Shown here: positions 35,652-44,193 of the stretch, in pieces | Numbering within the stretch: position 1 is the first letter of the stretch | How the letters are laid out: every line of letters begins with the position of its first letter | NCBI RefSeq assembly: GCF_030145145.1 | Contig: NZ_JAQYWD010000016.1 | Span: forward strand, 1-64,000 | Direction of reading: 5' to 3' | DNA from: Desulfobacula sp. | GTDB lineage: Bacteria > Desulfobacterota > Desulfobacteria > Desulfobacterales > Desulfobacteraceae | Length of the DNA stretch: 64,000 nt | Notes under the pieces: model-generated | The model's database searches: none | Seen by the model: the letters and a program-made list of their open reading frames with translations, nothing else | Told to the model about the DNA's origin: nothing | Program-made: the position numbers and the translations under genes

Positions 35652-37999
35652 AACACTTTGGATATGTTAAAACAACGTCTTTGACCGAGGCCGCTGCCAT
35701 TCTTTCCGAATATGGCGACAAGGCAAGACCTGTCGCCGGTGGAACCGACATTTACGGCGGCCTTAAAGCGGCCATCCACCCCCAGTATCCCCAGGCGGTT
35801 GTGGACCTGAAGACCATTGATGGACTTGCCTATATAGAAGAAAGAAATCAGAATCTGGTATTGGGCGGCATGACCCTGATATGCGACATTGAAAAAAGTC
35901 AGGTCATTAAGGCCAAATTTCCCCTTCTGGCTGATGCAGCCCGGTCTGTGGCCTCCCCCCAGATCAGGAACAGTGGTACGGTGGCCGGAAATATCTGCCA
36001 GGAACCCAGGTGCTGGTATTATCGCCATCCGGACAATACCTTTAATTGTATCCGCAAAGGCGGCAATTATTGTAATGCTCTCCATGGTGATAACCGGTAT
36101 CATTCCATCTTTGGGTCCATGCGGGTGGAAAAGACGGCCTGCTCATCTGCCTGTCCTGCCGGAACTGAGATTCCGGCTTACATGGAGATGATCCGGATGG
36201 GAAAATTAGATGAGGCAGCGGCGATTCTGCTGGCAAAGAACCCCATGCCGGCGGTTACGGGCCGGGTCTGCCCCCACTTTTGTGAGGACAACTGCAGCCG
36301 CTCCCGGGTGGATGAAACGGTTTCCGTAAGGGGGGTGGAACGGTTTTTAGGCGACTATATCCTTGAAAACCATACCCGGACAATGGCAGGCCCAATCGAG
36401 TCAACAGGTAAAGCTGTTGCCGTGGTCGGGTCCGGTCCGTCGGGCCTTTCAGCGGCATATTACCTGAGATGTGCCGGTCACAAAGTAGTGGTTTTTGACA
36501 AAATGGATAAGCCCGGAGGAATGCTGCGATATGCGATCCCTGATTTCCGGCTGCCGGAAAAAATAATGGATCAACTGACGTCTGCCTTTGTGGATATGGG
36601 GATTGAGTTCAAACAACAGACTGAAATCGGTAAGGACCTGCCAATTGAGGAATTGAAGAATAAATTTGATGCCCTTTATCTTGCCGGCGGGACCTGGGCG
36701 GCACCCAGCATTGGTATTAAAGGAGAGGACCACACCGTGTCCGGGCTGGATTTCCTGGTGATGCCGGATTCTGAAAAATCTCAAATGCTGGGTAACCATA
36801 CCATTGTTATCGGTGGTGGAAACGTGGCAGTGGATGCAGCGGTCAGCGCCAAACGGCTGGGAGCAGACACCGTAACCATGATCTGTCTTGAAAAAAGAGA
36901 GGAAATGCCGGCTCATCACCAGGAGATTGAACAGGCCATCCAAGAGGGGATAACGCTGCTGACCTCCTGGGGGCCTTCAAGCGTTGGTGTTGAAGGCAGC
37001 AGGGTCACCCGCATTGATCTTGTGGCATGTACATCGGTTTTTGATCAGGAGAAGCGGTTTGCACCGATTTTTAATACGGACAAACAAAAAAATTTAAAAG
37101 CAGATATGGTTATCATTGCTGTTGGTCAGCAACCGGATGCGGCTTTTCTGGACACAAGCATTAAAACTGACAACGGTTTTATTATTTCAGATCCAGATAC
37201 CCGGCAAACCAGTGTCAAAGGAATCTACGCCGGTGGTGACGGTGCAGACGGGCCGGCCACTGTTGTCAGTGCTGTGGCAGCTGGACAAAAGGCAGCCCGG
37301 TCAATACATCAATACCTTGGATGTGCCGATAAAAATGCCGGGAATGAAAAAAAATTAATGAACCCGTTTAATCCTTCCTGTCTCGACAATTCTTTTGGAG
37401 AAAAAGGAATCTTAAAGCCGGTGGAAAACCGGGAAATGGCATTGGAAGACCTTGGCGGTCTCAGCCTGGAACAGGTATCAAGGGAAGCTGCCCGCTGCAT
37501 GAACTGCGGCTGTGTGGCCGTATCGCCTTCTGACCTTGCCCCGGTTCTTGTCGCCCTTGATGCCGTGATGATTACCACACAACGGACTATTCCGGCAGAA
37601 GCATTTTTTACAGCAGGGGTCATGACCTCGACCATACTTGAAAACAATGAACTGGTATCTTCTGTTGTTATCCCTTTTCAGGACAATATCAAGACCGCAT
37701 ATATGAAATTCAGAATCAGGAATGCCATAGATTTTCCCATTGCCGGCGTCGCCGTGGTATTGAAAATAGTCGATGGCCGTATTGAAAAAGCAAGAATTGT
37801 TCTGGGAGCCGCTGCGCCCGTACCCATGCGGGTAAGAAAAGCGGAAATGATGCTGGAGGGAAATTCCGTCAAAAATGTAAAAGCAGCAGAAGCGGCCAGT
37901 CTGGCTGTGGAAGGGGTTGTCCTGCTGGCACACAATGGGTATAAACAAAAAATAATTAAGGCAATGGTTAAACGGACAATCCTGTCCTCAATTTTATAG
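35648..37999 (+). CDS. Mo-hydroxylase FAD subunit with an inserted GltD-like NAD(P)/FAD module
   Basis: This 783-residue composite flavoprotein has residues ~1-156 as the FAD_binding_5 domain (ARPVAGGTDIYGG, ASPQIRNSGTVAGNICQEPRCWYYR). Four cysteines there (C117, C122, C134, C142) suggest a 4Fe-4S cluster like that of 4-hydroxybenzoyl-CoA reductase beta. Residues ~158-622 are a GltD-type module. It has an Fe-S helical domain (CSSACPAGTEIPAYM, RVCPHFCEDNCSR), an FAD Rossmann motif AVVGSGPSGLSAAYYL, an NAD(P) Rossmann motif VIGGGNVAVDAAVSA, and IYAGGDGADGPATVVSA. Residues ~623-783 resume the FAD subunit with CO_deh_flav_C. TTG 35648 follows GAGGAGG and overlaps the previous TGA (TTGA). Confidence 0.83.
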   Translation: MKHFGYVKTTSLTEAAAILSEYGDKARPVAGGTDIYGGLKAAIHPQYPQAVVDLKTIDGLAYIEERNQNLVLGGMTLICDIEKSQVIKAKFPLLADAARSVASPQIRNSGTVAGNICQEPRCWYYRHPDNTFNCIRKGGNYCNALHGDNRYHSIFGSMRVEKTACSSACPAGTEIPAYMEMIRMGKLDEAAAILLAKNPMPAVTGRVCPHFCEDNCSRSRVDETVSVRGVERFLGDYILENHTRTMAGPIESTGKAVAVVGSGPSGLSAAYYLRCAGHKVVVFDKMDKPGGMLRYAIPDFRLPEKIMDQLTSAFVDMGIEFKQQTEIGKDLPIEELKNKFDALYLAGGTWAAPSIGIKGEDHTVSGLDFLVMPDSEKSQMLGNHTIVIGGGNVAVDAAVSAKRLGADTVTMICLEKREEMPAHHQEIEQAIQEGITLLTSWGPSSVGVEGSRVTRIDLVACTSVFDQEKRFAPIFNTDKQKNLKADMVIIAVGQQPDAAFLDTSIKTDNGFIISDPDTRQTSVKGIYAGGDGADGPATVVSAVAAGQKAARSIHQYLGCADKNAGNEKKLMNPFNPSCLDNSFGEKGILKPVENREMALEDLGGLSLEQVSREAARCMNCGCVAVSPSDLAPVLVALDAVMITTQRTIPAEAFFTAGVMTSTILENNELVSSVVIPFQDNIKTAYMKFRIRNAIDFPIAGVAVVLKIVDGRIEKARIVLGAAAPVPMRVRKAEMMLEGNSVKNVKAAEAASLAVEGVVLLAHNGYKQKIIKAMVKRTILSSIL

Positions 38000-38035
38000 C
38001 AGGCAATATATAAAATATATCAAAGGAGAAGGAAA

Positions 38036-39040
38036 ATGAAAAAAACTGGATTTGTTTCAGCAGTCGTTGTTGCATTATTGTTTTTATTCGGTCAACTCAC
38101 GGTTTTTGCCGGAGAAATCAAATGGAAAGCCCAGACCAGCTTCCCCCCCATGGATTCAGGGACTGTTCATCAGGCACAGGGCATGGTTAAAGTTACCAAT
38201 GAGGCCCTAAAGGGAAAACTGGCCACAACTTTTTTTCAGGTCGGGCAGATTGTACCGGAAGCAGAGATGGGTGCGGCTTTATCCCATGGCGTGTTTGATG
38301 CCGCATACATGCCGCCCATGGCACGAACTGAAGCCGGAAATATTGCCTTCGGACTGCCGTTTTCATGGGACAGTTTTGATGATGTAATTGAATTTTACTA
38401 TGATTACGGATTCCTTGACTGGTTTAGAAAGCATGAAGAAAAATACAATATTTTTGTGGGCTGCCCCCTTCCCTGGGGACCTGTGACCCTGTTCTCGAAT
38501 TTTCCCGTGAATAAGCTGGAAGATTACAAAGGAAAAAAGATTTGGGCCTGGGGCCTTATGGCCGCGGTCGTAGAGGCGTTTGGAGCAAAACCGGTGATGT
38601 TTGACCCGGGTGAAGTTTACATGGCATTGAAACTGGGAACCATTGACGGTGTCCTGTGGGGACCTGCTGAACTGGAAACCGTAAAAATAAAAGAAGTTAT
38701 CAAATATATCAGTCTGCCGGCTATCCTTGATCCTCTTGTGTTTGACTGGTCCATAAATATGGATTCATGGAAAAAACTATCCCCTGACACACAACAAACG
38801 TACGTAAAAGTCATGAAGGAAAATATTCGTCCCATGTATGACAGAATCGCCATAGAAAATAACATTGGGTTTAAAAAGGCAGAAGAATATGGGGTAAAAA
38901 CCATCCATTTAAGTCCTGAAGAAGCAATACGGCTGAAAAAAGTGGCCCGGGAGACCTGGGACGTTCAAGCAGCCAAAAATCCAGCCAATGCAGAGGCGGT
39001 TGCCATGCTTCGAAAATTCCTTGAGGAAAAGGGAAAATAA
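38036..39040 (+). CDS. TRAP transporter substrate-binding protein DctP, second system
   Basis: This 334-residue periplasmic binding protein begins with a signal peptide (MKKTGFVSAVVVALLFLFG, then LTVFA). It belongs to the DctP family, with FQVGQIVPEAEMGAALSHGVFDAAYMPP and VYMALKLGTIDGVLWGPAEL, the ligand-contact segment. The lysine/arginine anchor region lies in GKKIWAWGLMAAVVEAFGAKPV, which is atypical and resembles binding proteins for larger or aromatic acids. The ribosome site AAAGGAGAAGG is strong. It follows the Mo-hydroxylase genes by 36 bases, so substrate uptake and oxidation are probably co-transcribed. Confidence 0.87.
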   Translation: MKKTGFVSAVVVALLFLFGQLTVFAGEIKWKAQTSFPPMDSGTVHQAQGMVKVTNEALKGKLATTFFQVGQIVPEAEMGAALSHGVFDAAYMPPMARTEAGNIAFGLPFSWDSFDDVIEFYYDYGFLDWFRKHEEKYNIFVGCPLPWGPVTLFSNFPVNKLEDYKGKKIWAWGLMAAVVEAFGAKPVMFDPGEVYMALKLGTIDGVLWGPAELETVKIKEVIKYISLPAILDPLVFDWSINMDSWKKLSPDTQQTYVKVMKENIRPMYDRIAIENNIGFKKAEEYGVKTIHLSPEEAIRLKKVARETWDVQAAKNPANAEAVAMLRKFLEEKGK

Positions 39041-39056
39041 TCAACGAAAACACTGC

Positions 39057-39094
39057 AGCAGCCGTCCTCCCCTGAATAGGGGAGGATGGCTGCT
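39057..39094 (+). promoter_or_regulatory. Strong intercistronic hairpin after dctP
   Basis: AGCAGCC-G-TCCTCCCC (39057-39072) pairs with GGGGAGGA-T-GGCTGCT (39079-39094) through a 6-base loop. This gives a 16-bp stem with one G.T pair and high GC content. It lies 16 bases after the dctP stop and has no T-run, so it is more likely a 3' stabiliser or partial attenuator than a terminator. Confidence 0.7.
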
Positions 39095-39174
39095 CATGTT
39101 GACAATGGATCAAACATCATGGGATACGGTTTAACCGTAATAATTTAAATCGGATTCTCAAGGAGAGCGGCTAA

Positions 39175-39702
39175 ATGATTTTCGTAAAACAAATGATCGG
39201 CATTATTAACACCCTGAACGAAAAAATCGGGCAGGTGTTATGTTTTTCTCTGGTTATTATCATGCTCATTCAAGTTATGGATGTTATTTTAAGGTATGTT
39301 TTTAACAATCCGACCATTTGGGCCATGGATACCAATATCATGTTGTTTACAGGGGCAAGCATGCTGGCAGGCGCATATGCCCTGTTACATGATACCCATG
39401 TCCGCCTGGATATTTTTCACAGGAACCTGCGCTCCAGACCCAAGGCGATCCTGGATATGATAACCGGTCTTTTGGCCATGACAGCCATCTGTTTTGTCAT
39501 CTGGAAAGGCTCTGAAAGTTTTTTATGGGCCCTGAAAATGAATCAGCACAGCCACTCCCACTGGGCGCCGCCATTGTGGCCTGTAAAACTCTGCCTTCCA
39601 TTGGGAGGGGTGTTTTTGCTCCTTCAGTTTATTTCACGCTGGCTGACACAGCTTATATCGCTGTTAGAACCTGAACAGAAAAGAAAGGAATCTTTGAAAT
39701 GA
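39175..39702 (+). CDS. TRAP transporter small permease DctQ, second system
   Basis: This 175-residue protein with four hydrophobic helices has the DctQ pattern. QVMDVILRYVFNNPTIWAMDTNIMLFTGASMLAGAYALLHDTHVRLDI is the core, and a terminal helix follows PLWPVKLCLPLGGVFLLLQF. AAGGAGAG lies nine bases before ATG. It works with the DctM encoded next (overlapping ATGA) and the DctP before it. Confidence 0.85.
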   Translation: MIFVKQMIGIINTLNEKIGQVLCFSLVIIMLIQVMDVILRYVFNNPTIWAMDTNIMLFTGASMLAGAYALLHDTHVRLDIFHRNLRSRPKAILDMITGLLAMTAICFVIWKGSESFLWALKMNQHSHSHWAPPLWPVKLCLPLGGVFLLLQFISRWLTQLISLLEPEQKRKESLK

Positions 39703-41009
39703 GTATCGGTCTGATTACGCTCCTGCTTTTTGCCTGCCTGTTTACCCTGCTGCTTCTCGGACTTCAGGTTTCTTTTGCCCTGCTGGTGACCGGCATTATT
39801 TTCACGATTGTGTTGTGGGGACCTTCTCATCTTTTTGTCCTTGCATCATCCATGCAGGGCGCTTTGAGTACCGAGGTCTATATTGCGATCCCTTTGTTTA
39901 TTCTCATGGGAAATATCCTTGCCCATACCGGGATTGCCGATGAACTGTTCCATGCCCTTTATCTCTGGACAGGACGATTAAAAGGGGGGTTGGCCATGGG
40001 AACCGTCGCTGCGGGAACCATCCTGGCAGCCATGTGCGGGTCCAGTGAAGCCGGAACTCTGACCGTCGGCCTGATGGCCCTGCCGGCAATGCTCAAAAGG
40101 GGATATGATCCCCGTATTGCCATTGGCTCAATTGCATCCGGGGGGCTCCTGGGGTTCTTGATTCCTCCAAGTATTATTGCCATTGTATATGCCGGGATAT
40201 CAGGTGTGTCCATCGGCAAAATTTATTTTGCCTCCCTGATTCCCGGTGTATTGCTGGCGTCATTGTATATCCTTTATATTGGAATCCGTTCATGGCTCAA
40301 CCCTGAATTATGCCCTTCCATCCCTGAAGAAGAAGCCCCAAAATGGAATGAAAAGCTGGCAGCACTGGGTAAAATCATCCTGCCGCTTTTGATCATCGTC
40401 ATTGTAATGGGGGGCATATACGGCGGCATCACCACACCCACAGAGGCATCCGGTATGGGAGCGGCTTCTGCATTTATCGTGGCGATCTTAAAAAGGCGCC
40501 TTACGTTCAAGGCTGCCTATGGGGCCATCATTGAAACGTTTAAGCTTCTGGGGATGATCGGCTGGATTATCATGTGCGTTACGGTTTTTTCAAATGTTTA
40601 CAATGCCCTTGGCGCACCAACCATTATCAATGAAATGATCAGCTATTTTCCAACCGGCGGGTTTGGTGTTATTATTTTTATGCAATTGTCCATATTTTTA
40701 CTGGGCACATTTATGGATGATTTTGCCCTTCTTTTTTTGACCATGCCCATATTTGTACCGATTATCATCTTTCTTGGGTTTGATCCTGTCTGGTTTGGCG
40801 TAATGATTCTGATCAATATGCAATGCGCTTTATTAACACCACCCTATGGATTTAATCTTTTTTACATGCGGGCCATAACGCCGCCGGAGATTGACACAAT
40901 GACCATATACAGAGGGGTTTTGCCCTTTATTGGCCTCCAGGTTGTGTGTCTTATCCTGGTGATGCTGTTTCCTCAAATTGCCCTGTGGCTGCCCTCAATA
41001 CTAACTTAA
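39699..41009 (+). CDS. TRAP transporter large permease DctM, second system
   Basis: This 436-residue polytopic protein of the DctM family has VYIAIPLFILMGNILAHTGIA, then AAMCGSSEAGTLTVG, the IASGGLLGFLIPPSIIAIVYAGISG helix, and NMQCALLTPPYGFNLFYMRA near the end. It forms the ion-coupled channel with DctQ. The start overlaps dctQ by four bases. It ends the operon that began at 32751. Confidence 0.87.
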   Translation: MSIGLITLLLFACLFTLLLLGLQVSFALLVTGIIFTIVLWGPSHLFVLASSMQGALSTEVYIAIPLFILMGNILAHTGIADELFHALYLWTGRLKGGLAMGTVAAGTILAAMCGSSEAGTLTVGLMALPAMLKRGYDPRIAIGSIASGGLLGFLIPPSIIAIVYAGISGVSIGKIYFASLIPGVLLASLYILYIGIRSWLNPELCPSIPEEEAPKWNEKLAALGKIILPLLIIVIVMGGIYGGITTPTEASGMGAASAFIVAILKRRLTFKAAYGAIIETFKLLGMIGWIIMCVTVFSNVYNALGAPTIINEMISYFPTGGFGVIIFMQLSIFLLGTFMDDFALLFLTMPIFVPIIIFLGFDPVWFGVMILINMQCALLTPPYGFNLFYMRAITPPEIDTMTIYRGVLPFIGLQVVCLILVMLFPQIALWLPSILT

Positions 41010-41055
41010 GCTGCTGCTTATTTCTGGCGCGATGTCACTTTTGAATTCCCCAAAT

Positions 41056-41118
41056 TCCGGGGACACCATATTTATCTCTGACCGCATTCTTCAGAATTAA
41101 GTATGGTGTCCCCGGAAC
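41056..41118. repeat. Palindromic dispersed repeat, copy 2
   Basis: The left arm CCGGGGACACCATATTTA and right arm TTAAGTATGGTGTCCCCGG enclose a ~23-base loop with TCTCTGACCGCATTCTTCAG. This is the best-preserved simple copy. It lies between the convergent DctM and ABM genes. Confidence 0.8.
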
Positions 41119-41141
41119 TACGGAACTAAAAAATCTGTTCA

Positions 41142-41447
41142 CTATACTTCTTCCAGCACTTTGACAGACATTTTTTCAACAAGCGTCTTTGTCTTTTCCC
41201 TGTATACAAGCATATGGGGTGAGGATAGATGTGCCATTAAATCCTCTAAGCTGTTCCATTTTTCGATGATTGTGACAACATCACTATTCAACTCCTGAGG
41301 GGGCAAGCCTGTAGGGACGTCAATGGTCGGCACATACTCAATACATCCCTTTTCTTCAAGAACCTTTGGAATATTGGATTTAAAAATTTCAACAAAACTG
41401 GACAATTGTCCTTCCTTTATTTGTATGGATGCAATTACATTTATCAT
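41142..41447 (-). CDS. ABM-fold (YgiN-like) monooxygenase family protein
   Basis: This 101-residue protein of the antibiotic-biosynthesis-monooxygenase superfamily has a first strand MINVIASIQIKEGQ, then VLEEKGCIEYVPTIDV, and VVTIIEKWNSLEDLMAHLSSPHM with the family's E-x-W and SxxH segments. It is probably a small quinol- or quinone-related oxygen-stress enzyme; the substrate is unknown. GAGGAG lies nine bases before ATG. It follows a hypothetical gene on the same strand with 16 bases between. Confidence 0.75.
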   Translation of the reverse strand: MINVIASIQIKEGQLSSFVEIFKSNIPKVLEEKGCIEYVPTIDVPTGLPPQELNSDVVTIIEKWNSLEDLMAHLSSPHMLVYREKTKTLVEKMSVKVLEEV

Positions 41448-41463
41448 TTCATCATCTCCTCAA

Positions 41464-41688
41464 TTATTTTTTTATATCTTTCAACTGGTTTTTCAAAATT
41501 TCCATTACATTGTTGCCGCTTTTTTTTGCAATCATATGGGCATCATTCACAATTTTTTCTGCATGTGCAGAGATTGCTGCCTCATCGGGTAAAGCAGTGC
41601 CGTCTGTTTCATATTTCCAGACAAGAAGTTTTTTAGCAAAAGCAACCTGCTGTTTCCGGATAAATCCATTCTTTCCAAAAATAGCCAT
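41464..41688 (-). CDS. Hypothetical protein, 74 aa
   Basis: This small soluble protein starts MAIFGKNGFIRKQQVAFAKKLL. A WKYETDGTALPDEAAI segment follows, then a charged, helical tail. ATG 41688 is chosen because GGGAG lies about ten bases upstream; another ATG six codons earlier is in frame. No family is recognised. It is likely co-transcribed with the ABM-fold gene downstream. Confidence 0.55.
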   Translation of the reverse strand: MAIFGKNGFIRKQQVAFAKKLLVWKYETDGTALPDEAAISAHAEKIVNDAHMIAKKSGNNVMEILKNQLKDIKK

Positions 41689-41737
41689 TAACCCATGTCT
41701 CCCCATAAGAGCAATTTAAAATCTGATTGGTTTCAGC

Positions 41738-42277
41738 CTATTTGCCGACCATACGTTTAATCATATCAGCCGGGTTGTCTGCCCGCAGTATCACATTCCG
41801 GTGAGGGACTTTCAGGAACCCTTCCCGTTCCGCATTGTCCAGCAGGGCATCCAGGGGTGCATAATAATTATTTACATCCAGAAGCCCGAAGGGTTTGGAA
41901 TGGAACCCCAATAGAGACAGGGTATATATTTCAAAAAATTCCTCAAACGTACCGACACCGCCCGGAAGGGCCACAAACCCGTCAGACAGTTCCGCCATAA
42001 GCGCCTTTCTTTCGTGCATGGTGGATACAACGTGAAGTTTTGTCAGGCCGGGATGAAAAATTTCTTTATCCCGTAAAGCCTTGACAGTAACGCCGACCAC
42101 CTTACCGCCCGATTCCAGGACACTGTCTGCAAGCAGTTTCATGAGGCCTTTATTTGAGCCGCCATATACGCATGTAAGACCGCATGCGGCCAATTCTTTT
42201 CCCATTTTTCTGGCTGCCCGGGCATAAACCTGTTCAGCGCCCGGGTTGGAGCCTAAGAAGATACAAATAGAATGCAT
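41738..42277 (-). CDS. LOG / TIGR00730-family nucleotide phosphoribohydrolase
   Basis: This 179-residue Rossmann protein has the family signature PGGVGTFEEFFEIYTLSLLG and an early GSNPGAEQVYARAA and TCVYGGSNKGLMKLL. LOG proteins release the base from a nucleoside 5'-monophosphate (AMP or cytokinin ribotides). In bacteria without plant hosts the role is probably nucleotide housekeeping. ATG 42277 follows TTTGGAG and fits the family start (MHSICIFLGSNPG). Confidence 0.85.
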   Translation of the reverse strand: MHSICIFLGSNPGAEQVYARAARKMGKELAACGLTCVYGGSNKGLMKLLADSVLESGGKVVGVTVKALRDKEIFHPGLTKLHVVSTMHERKALMAELSDGFVALPGGVGTFEEFFEIYTLSLLGFHSKPFGLLDVNNYYAPLDALLDNAEREGFLKVPHRNVILRADNPADMIKRMVGK

Positions 42278-42439
42278 AATTTTCTCCAAAGTGTGATTTC
42301 AAATAAAATGAATTCTTTTATTTCCTCAGGTTCTTTTATCATAAAAAATGATGATTCGATAATAGATACTGCCAGCTCACGGAATAAATAACCGGTAATC
42401 ACCTGGATATCCGTTCAATGGTGCTTCTCAAAAGCCTTT

Positions 42440-42514
42440 GGATTTTGGTGACACCTTACTTATCTCTAACCGCATTATTCAGAATTAAGTAAGGTGTTCC
42501 CAAAACACCAAAAC
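42440..42514. repeat. Palindromic dispersed repeat, copy 3 (compensatory arms)
   Basis: The left arm GGTGACACCTTACTTA and right arm TAAGTAAGGTGTTCC have both changed ACCATA/TATGGT to ACCTTA/TAAGGT, preserving pairing. A flanking pair GGATTTTGGTG / CACCAAAACC extends the palindrome. It lies just after the P5C dehydrogenase stop. Confidence 0.75.
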
Positions 42515-44143
42515 CTATTCCGCCATAAAAGGATATTCATGCCTCACTGGCGGCACAAAGGTTTCTTTGATGGCCCGGGGAGAGGCCCAGCGCAGCAGGT
42601 TGAGCTGGCTGCCGGCCTTATCATTGGTCCCGCTTTTACGCCCCCCTCCAAAGGGTTGCTGGCCCACCACAGCACCTGTGGGCTTGTCATTGATATAAAA
42701 ATTGCCGGCAGAATGGGTCAGGCGTTGTGTCATGTGGGCAATGGCCTGCCGGTCCTGGGCAAAAACAGCCCCGGTCAATGCATAGGCCGAGGTTGTGTCC
42801 AGGATGGTAAGGGTCTGGTCCAGTGCCTTGTCATCATAGACATATACCGTCAGCACCGGCCCGAAAATTTCTTCCACCATGGATTCATAATAGGGATCCT
42901 GTGCCAGGATCACGGTGGGCTCAATAAAATATCCCCGGGACTTGTCCCGATCTCCCCCGGCAATGATATCTGCCTTGTCCGAAGCCTCAGCCCGCCTGAT
43001 GAATCCGTCAATGGTATCAAAGGCCTTTTCGTCAATGACCGCATTTAAAAAAGGCGTATAGGACAGGACACTGCCAGATTTGATCTGTGAAACCTGGGCG
43101 GTCAATTTTTCCTGGAAAACCTCCCATTTGGACTGGGGCACATAAAGCCTGGAACAGGCAGAACATTTCTGACCCTGGTATTCAAAGGCTCCCCGGATGG
43201 CGGCCGTCACCACCGCATCCATATCTGCCGACGGGTGCATGAAAATATAATCCTTGCCCCCGGTTTCCCCCACGATGCGGGGATAGGATTTATAGCGGGC
43301 AATATTCTCTCCGGCTTTCTGCCACAGGGTCTGGAACACACGGGTAGAACCGGTAAAATGGATACCGGCAAGATCCTTGTGGTTCAGGACAATCTTGCCG
43401 GTGGCTGACCCGCTGCCCGGGATAAAATTAATCACCCCGTCGGGCAATCCTGCTTCCATGAAAATCTCCATGAGATAAAAGCCTGAAAGAACCGCTGTGG
43501 ACGCTGGTTTCCACACGATGGTATTGCCCATCATGGCAGGTGCCGTGCACAAATTTCCGGCAATGGCCGTAAAATTAAAGGGAGTCAGGGCAAAAACAAA
43601 TCCTTCCAACGGCCGATACTCCGTCCTGTTCCATATCCCTCGATCAGAAATGGGCTGGTTGCCATAAATCTCTTCCATGAAATGTACATTGAACCTTAAA
43701 AAATCAACCAGTTCACAGGTAGCATCAATCTCAGCCTGGAAGGCATTCTTGGACTGATTGAGCATGGTGGCCGCATTGATCTTATGGGTATATTTCCGGG
43801 AAATAAGATCTGCGGCCTTGAGAAAAATAGCGGCCCGATCCTGCCAGGCCATGGCTTCCCAGGCAGGTTTGGCAGCAAGAGCCGCATCAATGGCCAAAAG
43901 AATTTCTTTATCACAAGCCTTGCTGAAAGTGCCGAGAACATGACCATGGTCATGGGGGCAGCGGGCAACACCGGTATCCTTGGTATGGATCTTCCGGCCG
44001 TTGATGATCAAGGGGATTTCCAGGGTCATCTCCATCTGCCGCGCCAGTTCTTTGTCCAGAAGTTCTCGCTCCGGGCTACCCGGTAAAAAGGTCTTGATGG
44101 GTTCGTTATAGGCTGCCGGTAATTTGAATATGCTGTTGTTCAT
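42515..44143 (-). CDS. 1-pyrroline-5-carboxylate (L-glutamate gamma-semialdehyde) dehydrogenase
   Basis: This 542-residue aldehyde dehydrogenase is of the long P5CDH (ALDH4-like) subfamily. It has the NAD-site GIHFTGSTRVFQTLW, the catalytic Glu in IVGETGGKDYIF, and the catalytic Cys in EYQGQKCSACSRLYV. The opening FKLPAAYNEPIKTFLPGSPER is typical of this group. It oxidises glutamate semialdehyde to glutamate in proline or ornithine breakdown. No proline dehydrogenase lies beside it. ATG 44143 follows GGAGAAAAACA. It sits 50 bases after another aldehyde dehydrogenase on the same strand. Confidence 0.85.
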   Translation of the reverse strand: MNNSIFKLPAAYNEPIKTFLPGSPERELLDKELARQMEMTLEIPLIINGRKIHTKDTGVARCPHDHGHVLGTFSKACDKEILLAIDAALAAKPAWEAMAWQDRAAIFLKAADLISRKYTHKINAATMLNQSKNAFQAEIDATCELVDFLRFNVHFMEEIYGNQPISDRGIWNRTEYRPLEGFVFALTPFNFTAIAGNLCTAPAMMGNTIVWKPASTAVLSGFYLMEIFMEAGLPDGVINFIPGSGSATGKIVLNHKDLAGIHFTGSTRVFQTLWQKAGENIARYKSYPRIVGETGGKDYIFMHPSADMDAVVTAAIRGAFEYQGQKCSACSRLYVPQSKWEVFQEKLTAQVSQIKSGSVLSYTPFLNAVIDEKAFDTIDGFIRRAEASDKADIIAGGDRDKSRGYFIEPTVILAQDPYYESMVEEIFGPVLTVYVYDDKALDQTLTILDTTSAYALTGAVFAQDRQAIAHMTQRLTHSAGNFYINDKPTGAVVGQQPFGGGRKSGTNDKAGSQLNLLRWASPRAIKETFVPPVRHEYPFMAE

Positions 44144-44193
44144 TGTTTTTCTCCATTGCTTTTTCCATTGTCTATCCAATATCTATCCGATGT

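Noticed and set aside
39057-39094. Hairpin after dctP as a rho-independent terminator
   Set aside because: No run of T follows, and dctQM downstream have no clear promoter of their own.
42494-43048. Plus-strand 184-codon frame
   Set aside because: It is antisense to the P5C dehydrogenase gene, which has all catalytic motifs.
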